Assembly: GCA_029204225.1 (NCBI GenBank) | Contig: CM055107.1 | Location: forward strand, 20,880,000 to 20,943,999 | Direction: 5' to 3' | From: Diphasiastrum complanatum | Taxonomy: Eukaryota > Streptophyta > Lycopodiopsida > Lycopodiales > Lycopodiaceae | Length of the DNA: 64,000 nucleotides | Shown: piece by piece, positions 46,681-58,400 of the stretch | Position numbering within the stretch: position 1 is the stretch's first letter | Layout of the letters: every line of letters begins with the position of its first letter | Notes under the pieces: model-generated | Databases searched by the model: none | What the model was told of the DNA's origin: nothing | Seen by the model: the letters and a program-made list of their open reading frames with translations, nothing else | Translations under genes and position numbers: made by a program

Positions 46681-47605
46681 GAGTAATCAACCAATGCTTG
46701 CATCTCTCCTCAATATTTGTCCTTTCTTGATATGTCTCCACCATGAAATTCCGTGAATGAGCATCCATTGCCATCTTGCCACAAGATACCATCATCACTT
46801 GATGAATTGACCATGAATGAGTGATATAATGAGCCTCCCTTAGCTTCATTTCCATCATCAAAACCAGCCAAGAATGCTAGTACAACTCCAACATCAAAAT
46901 GATGCAAAACAATGTAACTAGTTTCACCATATCTTGACAATTTGCACACATTCACATGAAATTGCTCAAACATGAGATATAACAAGTAAAGTAAATTTGA
47001 ACAACACTTCCTTGCTGCTCCCTTGACCTTACATGAGTCTTCAAACACCTACAAAAATAGATCCAAGGTGCCTTGTCCAATTGACTCCTCTTTGATGCTC
47101 TTGACTAGCTCCAAATTGCCACTTTTCCTTTTGTGTCGTTGAAGCCAAGATCAACCTCTTGATGTTCCACTTGACCATCAAATATTTTTCCCATGTGAAT
47201 ATCTTCATACCTAAACCTCTAAAGATACTCCCTCGCAAACATACGATCTAGATCCCACGATATCTCATCAATGCTTCATCTCGACCTTCCACTTGATCTC
47301 AACCTTCCACTAAAGTTAGTGAAAACATTGGCCACCATCATTAAGCAAAAGATAGATTCCAAAATTCCATCCAACATGAAGTAGAGTAGGTGAATATGAG
47401 TATCAAACGTAATCAAATCAGCACTCTTGGGTACATAACAAACCTCAATAAGCTCACCAATGAGATCTCCCTTACCTTGAACAAATTGCCTCTTGAGTTG
47501 TTCCATGTAGTCTTCTCCAACCAACCTCTTGTCATTTCGACCATGAGTGAACAATTCACCATAATCATAGAATGCTTTGAGTTGATGAAGAGATAATGAC
47601 ATCAA
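46681..47605 (-). other. Unidentified minus-strand open segments upstream of the LTR
   Basis: Overlapping open frames of 65-112 codons on the minus strand (46,710-47,048; 47,041-47,238; 47,276-47,605) carry no motif I recognise. They sit where the 3' end of pol or an extra 3' ORF of the minus-strand element would lie. Confidence 0.3.
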
Positions 47606-47738
47606 TCAAAGTACATCCTACTTTGAACATTTCACATACTATCTCTTCCTCTTGACTTCTGACTATCTTCCTCACTCTGAGTCTCATGATGGAAACATTT
47701 GATCTACGCTCTTTATGAAGACATGTGAAACCACTTGT

Positions 47739-47928
47739 TGTGAAAAATGGTCACCTAATTTGTTAGTTTATTGGCATTTTTGGAGGCCCCTTGAAATCTC
47801 AACTTAGAGATAGTTTATATTTGTCAATAAGGGCCTAAATAGTGTTTGTTCTATTTTTGACAAGTGGCTAAGTGGATGAGGTCAAGAGTTTGGATCCATT
47901 CTAATTGGCTAAATTTGATACATTCCAT
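47739..47928 (+). repeat. 5' LTR fragment of the TGTGAAAAAT copia family
   Basis: TGTGAAAAATGGTCACC onward aligns with 52,037-52,230 (TCAATAAGGGCCTAAATAG and GCTAAATTTGATACATT shared). Homology stops at about 47,928, where minus-strand copia protease begins. Confidence 0.85.
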
Positions 47929-48429
47929 GTCTCTTTCCGAGTGCTAGTATCTTGTCTGTCCTTTCGACTACTTTACATTGATCATACTCAAATTCTACTT
48001 TATGTCCTAGATCTGTAATTTTTCTTACATAGAGTAGATTTGTAGAGAGATTTGGTACATGTAGGACATTAGAAATCACTTCAAAGCTTAATCTTACTGT
48101 ACCTTCACCTTTGATAGCTTCTTCCTTGTCGGTAGGTTCGACTGCTCTTGACGTTGTGTCAGCTTCTGGGTTTGCTTTGATTTCTTCGGGCCTTTCTTCC
48201 TCTGCTTAGTCGAGCCTCTGTTGGTATATAAGGCATGAGACTAGACAGTTGAGAAACTGGTGGTTCATTCCTTCTAGTGTCTTCCTACAACAACATTGTA
48301 ATGACCCTTGAAAGAGTCAGTTTTGGGTGTGTCATGATGATCATCACCCAGCTGTCATATGAGCTTGGCAAGCTTGAAAGCAGTGTCATTTCTATGTCTT
48401 GATCGTCTATGAATGATTCGACATCGGCC

Positions 48430-48836
48430 ATTTGCTTTAGCAGGTTCTTGAACTAGTTGATGTGATTCTATAGGGAATCACCATTGGTCATCTTGAGGGA
48501 GAATAATTTTTTCCTTAGATGTAGCTTGGAAGCTACATCGCGCACTTCGTACAAGGTGCTCAAGATGTCCCAGACTTCCTTGGAGGTCTGAGCTTCAGAA
48601 ACATGGTTGATTTGCATGTTTGATATGTTGAGGATGATCAGCGCGAAAGTTTTGCCATCCTTCAGCTTCCATAGGAAGATTGTAGCATCGTCGGCTTTGA
48701 GTCTTGCATTTGCACCTGTGACAACATCATACAACTCCTTAGCCATTAGCACAGTTTTTATCTTAAATTTTCACCGATGGTAATTGCTTCCATTGAGCTT
48801 GTCCACAATGGGACTGGCTTTCCCTTTGGAATCCAT
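48430..48836 (-). pseudogene. copia gag N-terminus with Trp-to-stop
   Basis: ATG at 48,836: MDSKGKASPIVDKLNGSNYH, then TGA at 48,773-48,771 in place of the conserved Trp, then KTVLMAKELYDVVTG, MQINHVSEAQTSKEVWDILS and LHLRKKLFSLKMTNGDSL. Closely parallels the gag at 18,031. Confidence 0.9.
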
Positions 48837-49028
48837 GTGGAAGTTAGTCTAAGTGACAGCGATAACTATTTGCGAGTTAAGAATGAAAATCTGCAAGTTA
48901 CAAAACAAGAAAATGATTATTCTATTGGCTAATAGAATCAAGTTATGTGGGAGCTTATCAGACTATGAAAAATATCTATGAGATAAAAATGCTTCCGATA
49001 TGATGTATCATATTAGGAATCAGATAAG

Positions 49029-49040
49029 CTCTGATACCAT
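49029..49040 (-). other. Primer binding site (minus-strand copia)
   Basis: TGGTATCAGAGC on the minus strand, abutting the LTR end CCCCAGCA. Confidence 0.9.
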
Positions 49041-49902
49041 GCTGGGGAATGGACCTCGACGGATTGGGCCGATCGAGCAATCAGATCGGGACGATCCTAC
49101 TACTACGCGGAAGCAATGGTCGACTAATTCCCTCAGGGTGTGCACTACTACTACTATAGTAGGGGAACACAAAGTTAAAGTAGAGCTTAAATGTGTGGTT
49201 GTTTGTAAAAGCGGAAGAGCAAACAATTAGACAAAGCAACAAGAATGTCAGACAGGAAGACATAGTAGCAAAGCATACAATTCTGAAAAGAACTCTGAAT
49301 GCAATAAAAGACAGTGATTGATTCATACTAGTGTATGGAAATACATGTCAGTTTGATGTAATGAGCACAAGACAATAGCGGATGAAACTGTGTGCTCTGG
49401 AAGCTAACTCCGCTCTGTAAATGCTATAAGCTTATTATTGACAATCAGTCTGAAGAAAGAATCGATGCATGAAAGCATCTATAGTGTCTGTCTCTATTTC
49501 ACTTGATTATTAATTGATTACAATGATCAACTATATTCAATTTACATTTGTGCAGATGAAGGTACGAAGAAGATGTGTGGAGCTATTGTGCCGTCTATAG
49601 GAGATCGTGGCTGCTGCTGTCAATGTCCAAGTCGTTTGAACAGTACATGAAGTGAGCGTGAGGAGGCTTCGACTATTCAGAAGTCGAGCAAGTCACTGCC
49701 ATAGCCAATTAAGATGGGTAGTTGATAAGTCGACATGTCGAACAAGTCGGGTTTTCCCGATATGTCGGTTGAGTCGATAGGTTGAACTCCCCGATAAGTT
49801 GGCCAAATCAGGCTTCCCCGATATGTCGGCCAACTTCGATAAGTCAGGTGCCATCCTCTTGCATGTCTTCAGTATTAGAGTGTTTCTGTAGACTGAGCGA
49901 CA
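49040..49902 (-). repeat. 5' LTR of the minus-strand copia (~863 bp)
   Basis: Plus strand runs TGCTGGGG... to ...GAGCGACA, the TG...CA ends expected. It contains a degenerate repeat of CCGATATGTCGG and AAGTCG pieces at 49,720-49,850. The neighbouring plus-strand copia coding begins right after. Confidence 0.65.
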
Positions 49903-51103
49903 ATGCAAGTAAAACTACAACAATATGAATGGAACTGGATTAACATGGGATTTATAAGAGTAGAGGAGATAAAAATCCAACAGATCTACACGGACAAGGA
50001 TGGTGAGTGTGCAATCAAAAATATTAGCACAATTCCTATTTCTCTTTCTACAGATAGGAATGTGAATTTGAAGGATGTTTTGTTCATTCCATCTATTATT
50101 AAGAATTTTCTTAGTGTGAGTCAAATGCTTGACAATGGATTCATCATGGAGTTTGTTGGTGATGCCTGTTTGATCAAGAAAGAGGATGAATTGATTGCAA
50201 AAGGAAAGAGGCAAAGTAAATTCTTCGAACTTGATGCTTGTGTTGTTGCTAACCAAGTTGGATGTATGCAATTGTCAATGCAAGAATTATGGCACAAGAG
50301 ATTGGGGCATCATGTTTATGAGCAATGTGCTTTATCAAAGTCACATAGGTTTACCTTATAAGAGATCTACATCTAGATCTACTAAGCCTTTTCAAATTGT
50401 GCATTTGGAATTTCATGGTGTTACTACAATTAGCAATGGAGGTGTTAAAATGTATGTGACTTTTATTGAGGACTTTGGTAGATTTTGTTGAGTCTATCTA
50501 CTAAAAAGAAAAGATGAGGTGTTTGATGCAAGGGAGGTCCAATTCTCTACCAAGGTCAAGTGCTTGAGGAGTGACAGTGGTGGTCAGTACATTTCTACCA
50601 AGTTCAAGGCATTTTGTCATGCAAATGGGATCAAGAGGGAGTACACAAGCCCAAGGACACCACAAAAAAATGGAGTGGTCGAGAGGAAGAATAGAACCTT
50701 ATGTGAAGGAGCCAAAGCCATAAGGTTAGGTGCAAATCATCCTAAATATTTTTGGGATCAAGCTTTGTTGTATGCTAATTTTCTATGCAATAGGTGGCTG
50801 AGTGCAATATTGGATGGGAAAATCCCTTTTGGGATGTTGTTTGGTACAAGGTCGAGTGTAAAGTTTTTTAAAACTTTTGGATGCATTTGCTATATCAACA
50901 TAACTCTTAATGATAGAACCAAGGAGGATCCATCTTCAAAGAAAGGTGTTTTTGTTGGTTATAGTGAGGTAAACAAAGCTTACAAAGTTTTTATTCCTTC
51001 AACTAGAAAAGTGGTCATTGGAAGAGATGTCATTTTTTATGGGGGAAACTTTCCAAAAGTATCTTCAAGTGGTGGTGTGGATGTTGGATCTCAGCATTCT
51101 TGA
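49903..51103 (+). pseudogene. copia protease end and integrase (TGTGAAAAAT family)
   Basis: Protease C-terminal part (VNLKDVLFIPSIIKNFLSVS), LWHKRLGHH zinc-domain His, then FIEDFGRFC with a stop at 50,489, RSDSGGQYISTKFKAF (Asp) and KNGVVERKNRTLCEGAKAIR (Glu). The C-terminal part reads FGCICYINITLNDRTKEDPS. The protease active-site motif has been lost at the junction with the inserted minus-strand element. Confidence 0.88.
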
Positions 51104-51269
51104 TGATGACATTGTTGATGATACTTTGGATGTTGATGTTCAGAAGAGCCTACTTCAAATCAAAAGCCAAGATCAAGGCAAAGGCAACAACCTTTGAGAG
51201 TCACTTATGATGAGAAAGGTGAGCAAGTTGTTGGTGGTACAAACTATGCTTCCTAACCTCTTTTGATGA

Positions 51270-52030
51270 ACCTACATGTGTAGATGAAGCAAGACAAAAA
51301 GAGGAGTGGATCCAAGCAATGGTTCTTGAGTATCAAGCTCTTATGAAGAATGAAACATGGAGATTGGTGGAACTTCCAAAGGAAAAGAAAGCTATTGCAT
51401 GCAAGTGGATCTTCAAAGTGAAGAAAAACCAAGATGAATCAATCAACAAGTAAAAAACAAGGATGTGCACAAGAATATGGAATTGACTATGATGAGACCT
51501 TTGCACTCGTGGCAAAGATGGTGAGCATTCGAGTCATTATTTCACTTGCTACACTTTTTGGATGGGATCTATGGCAATTGGATATCACAAATGCATTCTT
51601 GGATGGTGATCTTGAGGACCTAATGAAGGTGTTTATGGAGCAACCCGAGGGCTACATTTCACATGGCAAGCCAAATGATGTTTTTTTTTTTGTATGGTCT
51701 TAAGAAAGCACCAAGGAGTTAATTTGGACTTTGTTGGAAATCATCGAATGGATAGGAAATCCAGAAGTGCACATGATATTTTCATAGGTGATGGAGCTAT
51801 CTCTTGGATGTAGAAAAAACAAGCTACTATCTCATTGTCATCTAGTGAGGCCGAGTACAAAGCTCTTACATCTTGTACAAAGGAGATTCTATCGATCGAA
51901 AGGATGGTAATGGAAGGAGCAAGCATATCGAAGTGGCTTATCATTTTGTGAGAGAACAAGTCCTTGTATATGAAGCATAGAACCTCACTTGGAGTTCTAT
52001 CTAAATCTATACTAAAATTAGTTGAAGAGG
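51270..52030 (+). pseudogene. copia RT N-half fused to RNase H end
   Basis: EEWIQAMVLEYQALMKNETW, KAIACKWIFKVKKNQDES, a stop, then YGIDYDETFALVAKMVSIRV and LWQLDITNAFLDGDLED. After about 51,700 it jumps to RNase H remnants (HRMDRKSRSAHDIF, QATISLSSSEAEYKALTS): the YVDD palm is deleted. A purine tract (GTTGAAGAGGGAG) precedes the LTR at 52,037. Confidence 0.85.
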
Positions 52031-52036
52031 GAGTGT

Positions 52037-52653
52037 GAAAAATCGTCAACTAATTTTTGTTGGTTTATTGGAATTTTTGCAGGCCAACTTGAAATCTCAT
52101 CTTAGAAATAGTTTTATATTTGTCAATAAGGGCCTAAATAGTTTTTACTATTTTTGGAAAGTAGATAAGTGGATGAGGTCGAGTATGGACCCATTCTGAT
52201 TGGCTAAATTTGATACATTGCATCTAAACTAGAATTTCTAGGTTATTGGTGACTTACCAATAAATTACCATTTAGGGCAATTTTCCAAATGACATTTTGG
52301 CAGCTATAAATAGCAGTACTAGCGTGGAGAACATATCATTGTATTTTTATTTATATGGATAATTCATCTCTTGAGTTTCTATGTCCATCTCATGTGTTTG
52401 TCTCTTGATATATTGATTTCTTATGTGTAGAATGTTGATTCTATGGTTGATATAAGTTCCACACATGTGAAGGACAATAGGCTACTGTTGATGTATGGAG
52501 AGGGACAATACCATACTGTATTTTCATGTTCATGATCAGATCTTAGTGATTTATGCAATTCTAGCATGCTATAACTAAATCTAGATGCCCACACCAAATT
52601 GGCCCAAGATCTAAGACTCCATCTATTGTGTTTTGGATCTATATTTTTCACAT
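52037..52653 (+). repeat. 3' LTR of the TGTGAAAAAT copia family (617 bp)
   Basis: TGTGAAAAATCG...to...TATATTTTTCACA. Homologues: 47,739-47,928 (plus), 45,532-46,159 (minus) and 62,854-63,503 (minus). Confidence 0.85.
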
Positions 52654-52677
52654 ATAGGTCGAGAGGGAAATGGAGAC

Positions 52678-53080
52678 AACTTATGTTGAGCATAAGTGAA
52701 GTGCGAACCTCTCGATATAGGTGTGCCCTTGATTTATGTTGAGCATATGACCTATGTCAAGCATAGGTCCACTCTCGACTTATGCTCAACATAAGTTGAG
52801 CATATGACCTATGTCAAGCATAGGTCCACTCTCAACTTATGCTCAACATAAGTCGTCTCTATTTCCCTCTCAACTTATGCTGAGCAGAAGTCAAGGGTGG
52901 ACCTAGGCTCGCTCTCGACTTATGCTCAACATAAGTCAAGATTGTACTTATGTTTAGAATAGAAGTGCTCTCAACTTATGCTTAGCATAATTCGAGAGCA
53001 GAACTACGCTGAACATAGGTCTTCTATCAACCAATGCTCTCAACAAAGTTCCCCTCTCAATTTATGTTGAGCATGGGCCT
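52678..53080. repeat. Palindrome-rich minisatellite (CTTATGCTCAACATAAG)
   Basis: ACTTATGTTGAGCATAAGT and variants occur at least eight times in both orientations; each is itself a hairpin (ACTTATG/CATAAGT). Two direct 57-base units at 52,738-52,794 and 52,795-52,851 differ by about one base. A diverged stray copy lies at about 53,213. Confidence 0.88.
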
Positions 53081-53239
53081 TTTGAGAAATTAGAAGTCAA
53101 CTTAGAAATTAGAAATTAAAACATATGAAAAGTCAAGCACTACAAGGAAGATTGAATAAAAAAAATTTCTTACCTCAATGAAAACTCAAGATGGGCTAGT
53201 CCGCCGTCAAGGTATGTTGAGCATAAATGAGCAGTCGCA

Positions 53240-54079
53240 CATATGCTGATAACAATAGAATGCAAATATTGTCGAAAACGACAGCCAGAATGTCCGAACT
53301 TAGAAAATGAGAAGGCAAAAATGAGTTATCCCATGTCGTGGGCCCTTAAATATTGCACGCGACGTGGGTGGGTGCCCTCCTTAAAGTTTTTAAAGTGGCC
53401 TTGGCTTGTCACATGCATGGGCCTTCTTAAATTTGACTTATGGTAAGGTGGCCATGGAAATATGACCATGTTCTTAAAAAAAGGAAGGGACGCACAATTT
53501 GAAGGAAAATCTACCAATCACAGAGAACTAGGTACCACCAGAAGACTTAGCCCTTAGCTTGTGTGCAACACTCTTGAACCTAAAGGCAGTAATCTGGAAT
53601 TTTATCGGAGGTAATATTGTACTTTTAATTTACTGATTTATGCTAATTCAAAAGAACCTTAACTGTATTTTTAGGACGGTTTTGAAACATCACTTGAGAT
53701 AACTATTTAAAGGCCTACCTAAATTTCTAAGGAACTATCCCCATAGTTATATTTATGATGGGACATTAAAGAGCATTTCCTCTACAATTATAGTGCAAAA
53801 TTATAGTCTACACATAGTTAAAAATCAAGTATAGTAAAATTTTCCAAATTTTAATATTTTGGAAATATATCCTTTAATCCCTTTTCAAGAATTTGAACTA
53901 AAATTTCAAAAGCTTATAACTTTTTCGTTATTTCTCAGATTGGGACTAGGTAGATGCTCAATTTCACATGTGTGGGAGTGCCCAAAAGTGTGATTACGAT
54001 CTCCTAAGACTTGGTGATTGCACAAAGATCAAGCATAGATTGAAAACCAAGATCTATCTCACAAATCTATGGCAAGAGC
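53240..54079. other. LTR-end-like and intergenic sequence
   Basis: The part at about 53,960-54,050 (GATCTCCTAAGACTTGGTGATTGCAC) matches 63,690-63,745, the LTR end before a primer binding site, but here the primer binding site is missing. No gene recognised. Confidence 0.5.
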
Positions 54080-55796
54080 ACAATGAAACATGATATATCA
54101 CTTTCCAAAGTACATTAAGACGTGTGGAGACTTGAGATGGAAAAAAACTGAGTACAAAATAGCCTTGCTCTTGGGTAGAGAGAGAAAGCCAAAATAGCTC
54201 AAAATGTTGAAACTCTCATTAACTCCAAAAAACTACATAGAATGAATCTAAGTCACATATAAGTAGCAATCTATGTCATCAGTTGACATGTGTACTTGCC
54301 TATTTTGCCTCTAATGCCAATATTGGCCCTATCTCCAACTAACATGTGGATAAATGTCTACAAAATATAAAGTATCCCTAACTCAACATTGATCTAACAT
54401 GGCTACGACTATTTTCCACATGTGGGAACATGATCCACATGTGTGAGATTTCCATTCTTACAAGAAATTGTAAAATATTCAAGCTAGCCTTTTTGCCAAA
54501 TTTTCACACTCCTCAAAAACTAGCTTTGAGATACTAGATTAAATGGATAACTTGTGAAACTTGTTGAGTGGATCCTTTTGTGTAAGTGTGATGTGAATTC
54601 AGGCCCGGGGATCCATCATAGCAGCAAATTCACCAAATCCATGATAGGAAATTGCCAACTCCTTTGATCATAAGGAGAGAAATCCGAGTCCTCCATGCCT
54701 CATGATGATCATAAAGATCAAGATCACAAGATAGCTAAAAGTGTTGATTACCAAGATTTTGCATACTGCTTGACTAGTAACTTTTTGCATGATAGATCTA
54801 ATCTTGAAATCAAAAACTATCTTGATCTCATTGAGGCTACATACTTGCTAAAGGATGTAAGTGTCCTTCATGGATGATTCACTTAATCTCAAGAGAAGTT
54901 TACAAACTGCCTCACAACATGTAAAAACATGATTTTTCACACTATGACTAACAGACTCATTCTTTCTCTTACTAGATCCAAGATCATACATTTGATAACA
55001 CAACCACTTGATTTAAAAAATATTTGGAAACATATATAATCCATTAAAGACATGAAATATTTCCATACAAGAGGCATCATACAAGACTAGCATTGCCTCA
55101 TTTGAACTTTGAGATGTAGAAATCTCAATAAAGCAAGATGCCAACATCAAATAATTGAAGAGAAGCAAAAGTGAATATGTTGGAGTAGATACCACCTAAG
55201 AATTTCCCCTCTTTGCCATGGATTGTGAGCCTCATAGACTCGGCCTTGCCTTTTGAAGATCCCCTTGAAACCATGTGTTGAGAAGACTCCTTCTCAAGCC
55301 TTGGAAAATCTCCATCATGCACTTGGATTTTTGGTAGATTTTAGAATTCTACCATCATAGTCTTGATTAGATTAGATCCTCTTTACTCCTTACATGCAAA
55401 GGAATATTGAAAAAGCATATGGATCTAAAGATCCCGAAAGTATCAACTATTGTAGTCTTCATATCAAGCACCATTGATAAGAGATACCTCCAATAGAAGT
55501 CTTCAATGTAGAAGTCTCATAAAAAAGAACCATCTTTGCTTCTACTTGATGAAATAAGATCATCCACATGAACAAGATAAGAAAATTGATGTGAACTAGA
55601 ACACCTTGGCAATAGCTCTCCATGTGCTTTCACCAAAGCACCATCTTCATGAGCCTTACCATCATGGAACATAGGTTGAGATACTTCAATTGCCTTCTCC
55701 TCCTTGAGATGATCCAAGATCCTCTTGACCACACTTCCACAAGGATTAGATTACAACTTGAAAAGATTCTCACATCTAGTTCCTCTTCCTACCACT

Positions 55797-56144
55797 TCAC
55801 CATTCCTCTTTAACCAAACAAACACCTTTTCTAAAATCAACTTGGAAACCATCATCTAGAATCTTGCCAGCACTAATGAGATTCATAATGAGATTAGACA
55901 CAAAAATTACATTTTTAAGAATAATAGTGGATTCAACACCAATTGGTACACTACCAATTCCTTCTATCTTGCATTCACAATCAATAGGAATGAAAATAAA
56001 CTTTCTAGAACCATTGTAAGGTGCAAGATGAGTGAAAGACTTTCTTGAACTAGTCATATGAGAACTAGATCCACTATCTATCCACCATGCATTTTCATCT
56101 TCAAAACTAGAATAAGAGTACATTGACATCATGAGTTGAAACAA
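55797..56144 (-). pseudogene. copia protease
   Basis: Minus strand reads AWWIDSGSSSHMTSSRKSFT: the D-S-G motif is intact. It continues ECKIEGIGSVPIGVESTIIL and NLISAGKILDDGFQVDFRKG, and ends just before the expected integrase. Confidence 0.9.
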
Positions 56145-56983
56145 TTAGAAGCAAAATGCCCCTTCTTACCACAAAAGAAGCACTTCTTGTTGGATTTGCA
56201 ACTTGTTGATGTTTGTGTTGAATCCTCATCACTCTCCTCCTTTGACTTGTCCTTCTTGAAATGTTGATGATGCTCTTTGCCCCCCTCTTGGCTTGTTCTT
56301 TGTGAAGTATGCTTTCACTTCTCCATCATTCTTCAAGGAAAGTTGATTGATTTTTAATAGTTTGTTCTCTTGCCTACACTCCTTGGAAATAAGAACTTCT
56401 TGTAGTGCTTCCAAGCTTGGATTGCATAATATTGAGAAAGGTTGTCAAATTCTTTCTTCAACCCATTTAATAGGATCACTTGCACTAGCTCTCTTGGATT
56501 GAGGTGGTCTCCTATGCAAGCAAGCTCTCTATGAAGACCTTTGACTCTCAAAACATAATTTAAGGCACTCTCATCACTCCTTTGGAAGATTTTAAAAATT
56601 TGACTCCTTAGTGTGAGCAACCTTGTTGTGTTGCTTGCCTCATATATGGATTTCAATGTGTCCCAAGCTTCCTTGGATGAGGTACATGAGCAAATCTCCC
56701 TTAACACTTCATCTGAAACATTCATCTTTATGATACATAGGGCCATCCTAGTTCTCTTTTTGTACTTTTGGACCTCTTGGAGGACTTGAGGCTCTTCCTC
56801 AAGTCCTACAATCTCCATCACATCTTGGAGTACCAAAATGGACTCCATCCTCACCTTCCAAATGACATAAGTATTGGAGATGTTCAATCTCTCACCATGC
56901 TCCAACAAAATGGGACCTAAGGAAGTCATTTTCCTTTGAGAAATTGACTTGTAATGGATCAAAAGGTGTTGCTTCTCTCTCAA
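56145..56983 (-). pseudogene. copia gag with zinc knuckle
   Basis: ATG at 56,983 or, by homology, MTSLGPILLEHGERLNISNT at about 56,929; then VIWKVRMESILVLQDVMEIV, DEVLREICSCTSSKEAWDTL and RLLTLRSQIFKIFQRSDESA. A frameshift near 56,400 precedes the knuckle region, whose knuckle reads CFFCGKKGHFASNC (intact CCHC). Same family as the gag at 31,990. Confidence 0.9.
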
Positions 56984-58400
56984 TAATGGATTGACAAAGT
57001 TGTACTACCAACTCCAATATGAGATCTAGCAACTTAGTGTGAGACCTATCTCACTAGCTCTACCAATCTCTCTCAAACTAGATCAAACTCTCATCAAAAT
57101 ATGGAGCAAGGACAAAATTTGGGTCAAATTGACTCAAGAGAACAATAAGCACTCAAAACATCCACAAATTACTCAAATACAATTGGATTGCATGAAACTA
57201 TGTGGCTATGACCTCATAAAAGTCTAGATCTCAAATAGACAAGATTGGCAAGCTTTCCCTTGAGTTTTAGAGATGGCATAAAAATCTGGGAGGAACATTG
57301 CATCACACCAATAAACGATATTAATTTCCAACATCATTTCAAAAGCAAATAATATTGGTGGCATCACATTATTGTGGGAAAAGCAATTTTCAAACTCTGT
57401 GGCATGGTTACCTTTTTTTAGGAGTTCATTTTTAACAGAGCGTGCCTTCTTCTCAAGTTAAGCTTATACCTTTGTGTCATCTAACTTCTGTTAAGAATTG
57501 GGATTGAGGACCATGCAAAGATCTACAACGACCTCCATGCATGTGAGGTTGTACAAGATGCATCTATGATAGATCAAATAGTATTTTCAAGGGCTATCTA
57601 TCAAGCTTTGAATCAAGGCAAGAGCTCATCTACAAAAGTTATGATCATCCAAAGGGAAGCTAATTTTTCACATTCACATGAAAAAACAAAGTGAAATTCG
57701 CTATGAGAGACAAAACCAAGCATGTTGCTCTCGGGTAGAGAGAGAAAATATATTCACACTCAGGTAGAGTGAGAATAGACCAAAATGTATGTGAACCAAA
57801 ATTGCATTAACTCTCAACTTCATAATTTGTACAAAGAGTGAGCTCCTCTATATAGTGATTTGAGATCCAAGAGGAGTAGAAAGCAAGTAAAATGATTGGA
57901 CCTCTTACATAGCTCCTCTAACTTTGATTGGTCTAGTGACATAAGGACCCTTGATTATGATTGGACCAATCTCATGGATCTTTCACTTTTGATTGGTCAC
58001 ATTACTTCATGAAAACACATAGGAAAGTGTCACTAGCCCTCTACTATCATGCCATGTGTAAGAATCCTAACCTACCACGAGCTACATCACACACCAAAAT
58101 TGGCCTAATCATCTACTAACATGTGTGCATGGGGTAGAAAAGTCAAAGTACCCCCCAAACTCAAAGATTAAGGGCTATTGACTATTCAAACTCTTCAAAA
58201 ATGAACTAAAGAGTATGGCTACCCTCCGCGTGTGGGAACATGCTCCACACATGTGAGACTTCACTCTGTACATGATATTGCAAAAGATCAAGCTATATTT
58301 TGCCAATTTTTTCAACTTCTGTCTTGGAAGAGCAAAAAGCTCAAAGAGAATGTCGTCCAATTGATCCATTTGCAGCATTAAACTTTTCTCTTTAATTTTT

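Larger units (their letters stand above)
47929..49902 (-). mobile_element. Minus-strand copia fragment lodged inside the TGTGAAAAAT element
   Basis: From right to left: LTR 49,902-49,040 (TGTCGCTCAG... to ...CCCCAGCA), primer binding site 49,040-49,029, gag ATG 48,836, gag to about 48,440, and a protease C-terminal part at about 48,130-47,930 (NVLHVPNLSTNLLYVRKITD). Everything beyond protease is missing. Confidence 0.8.
54080..58400 (-). mobile_element. Minus-strand copia element, gag-protease only (LTR edges approximate)
   Basis: Flanks at about 54,160-54,560 and 57,720-58,380 are similar in the same orientation (CTC.GGTAGAGAGAGAAA; TGTGGGAACATG.TCCACA; ATCAAGCTA...TTTGCCAA.TTTT), consistent with diverged LTRs. 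Inside are gag (56,983-56,229), zinc knuckle (about 56,187-56,148) and protease (56,144-55,797). A basic linker-like remnant lies at 55,732-55,517. Integrase, RT and RNase H are not found. Confidence 0.6.
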
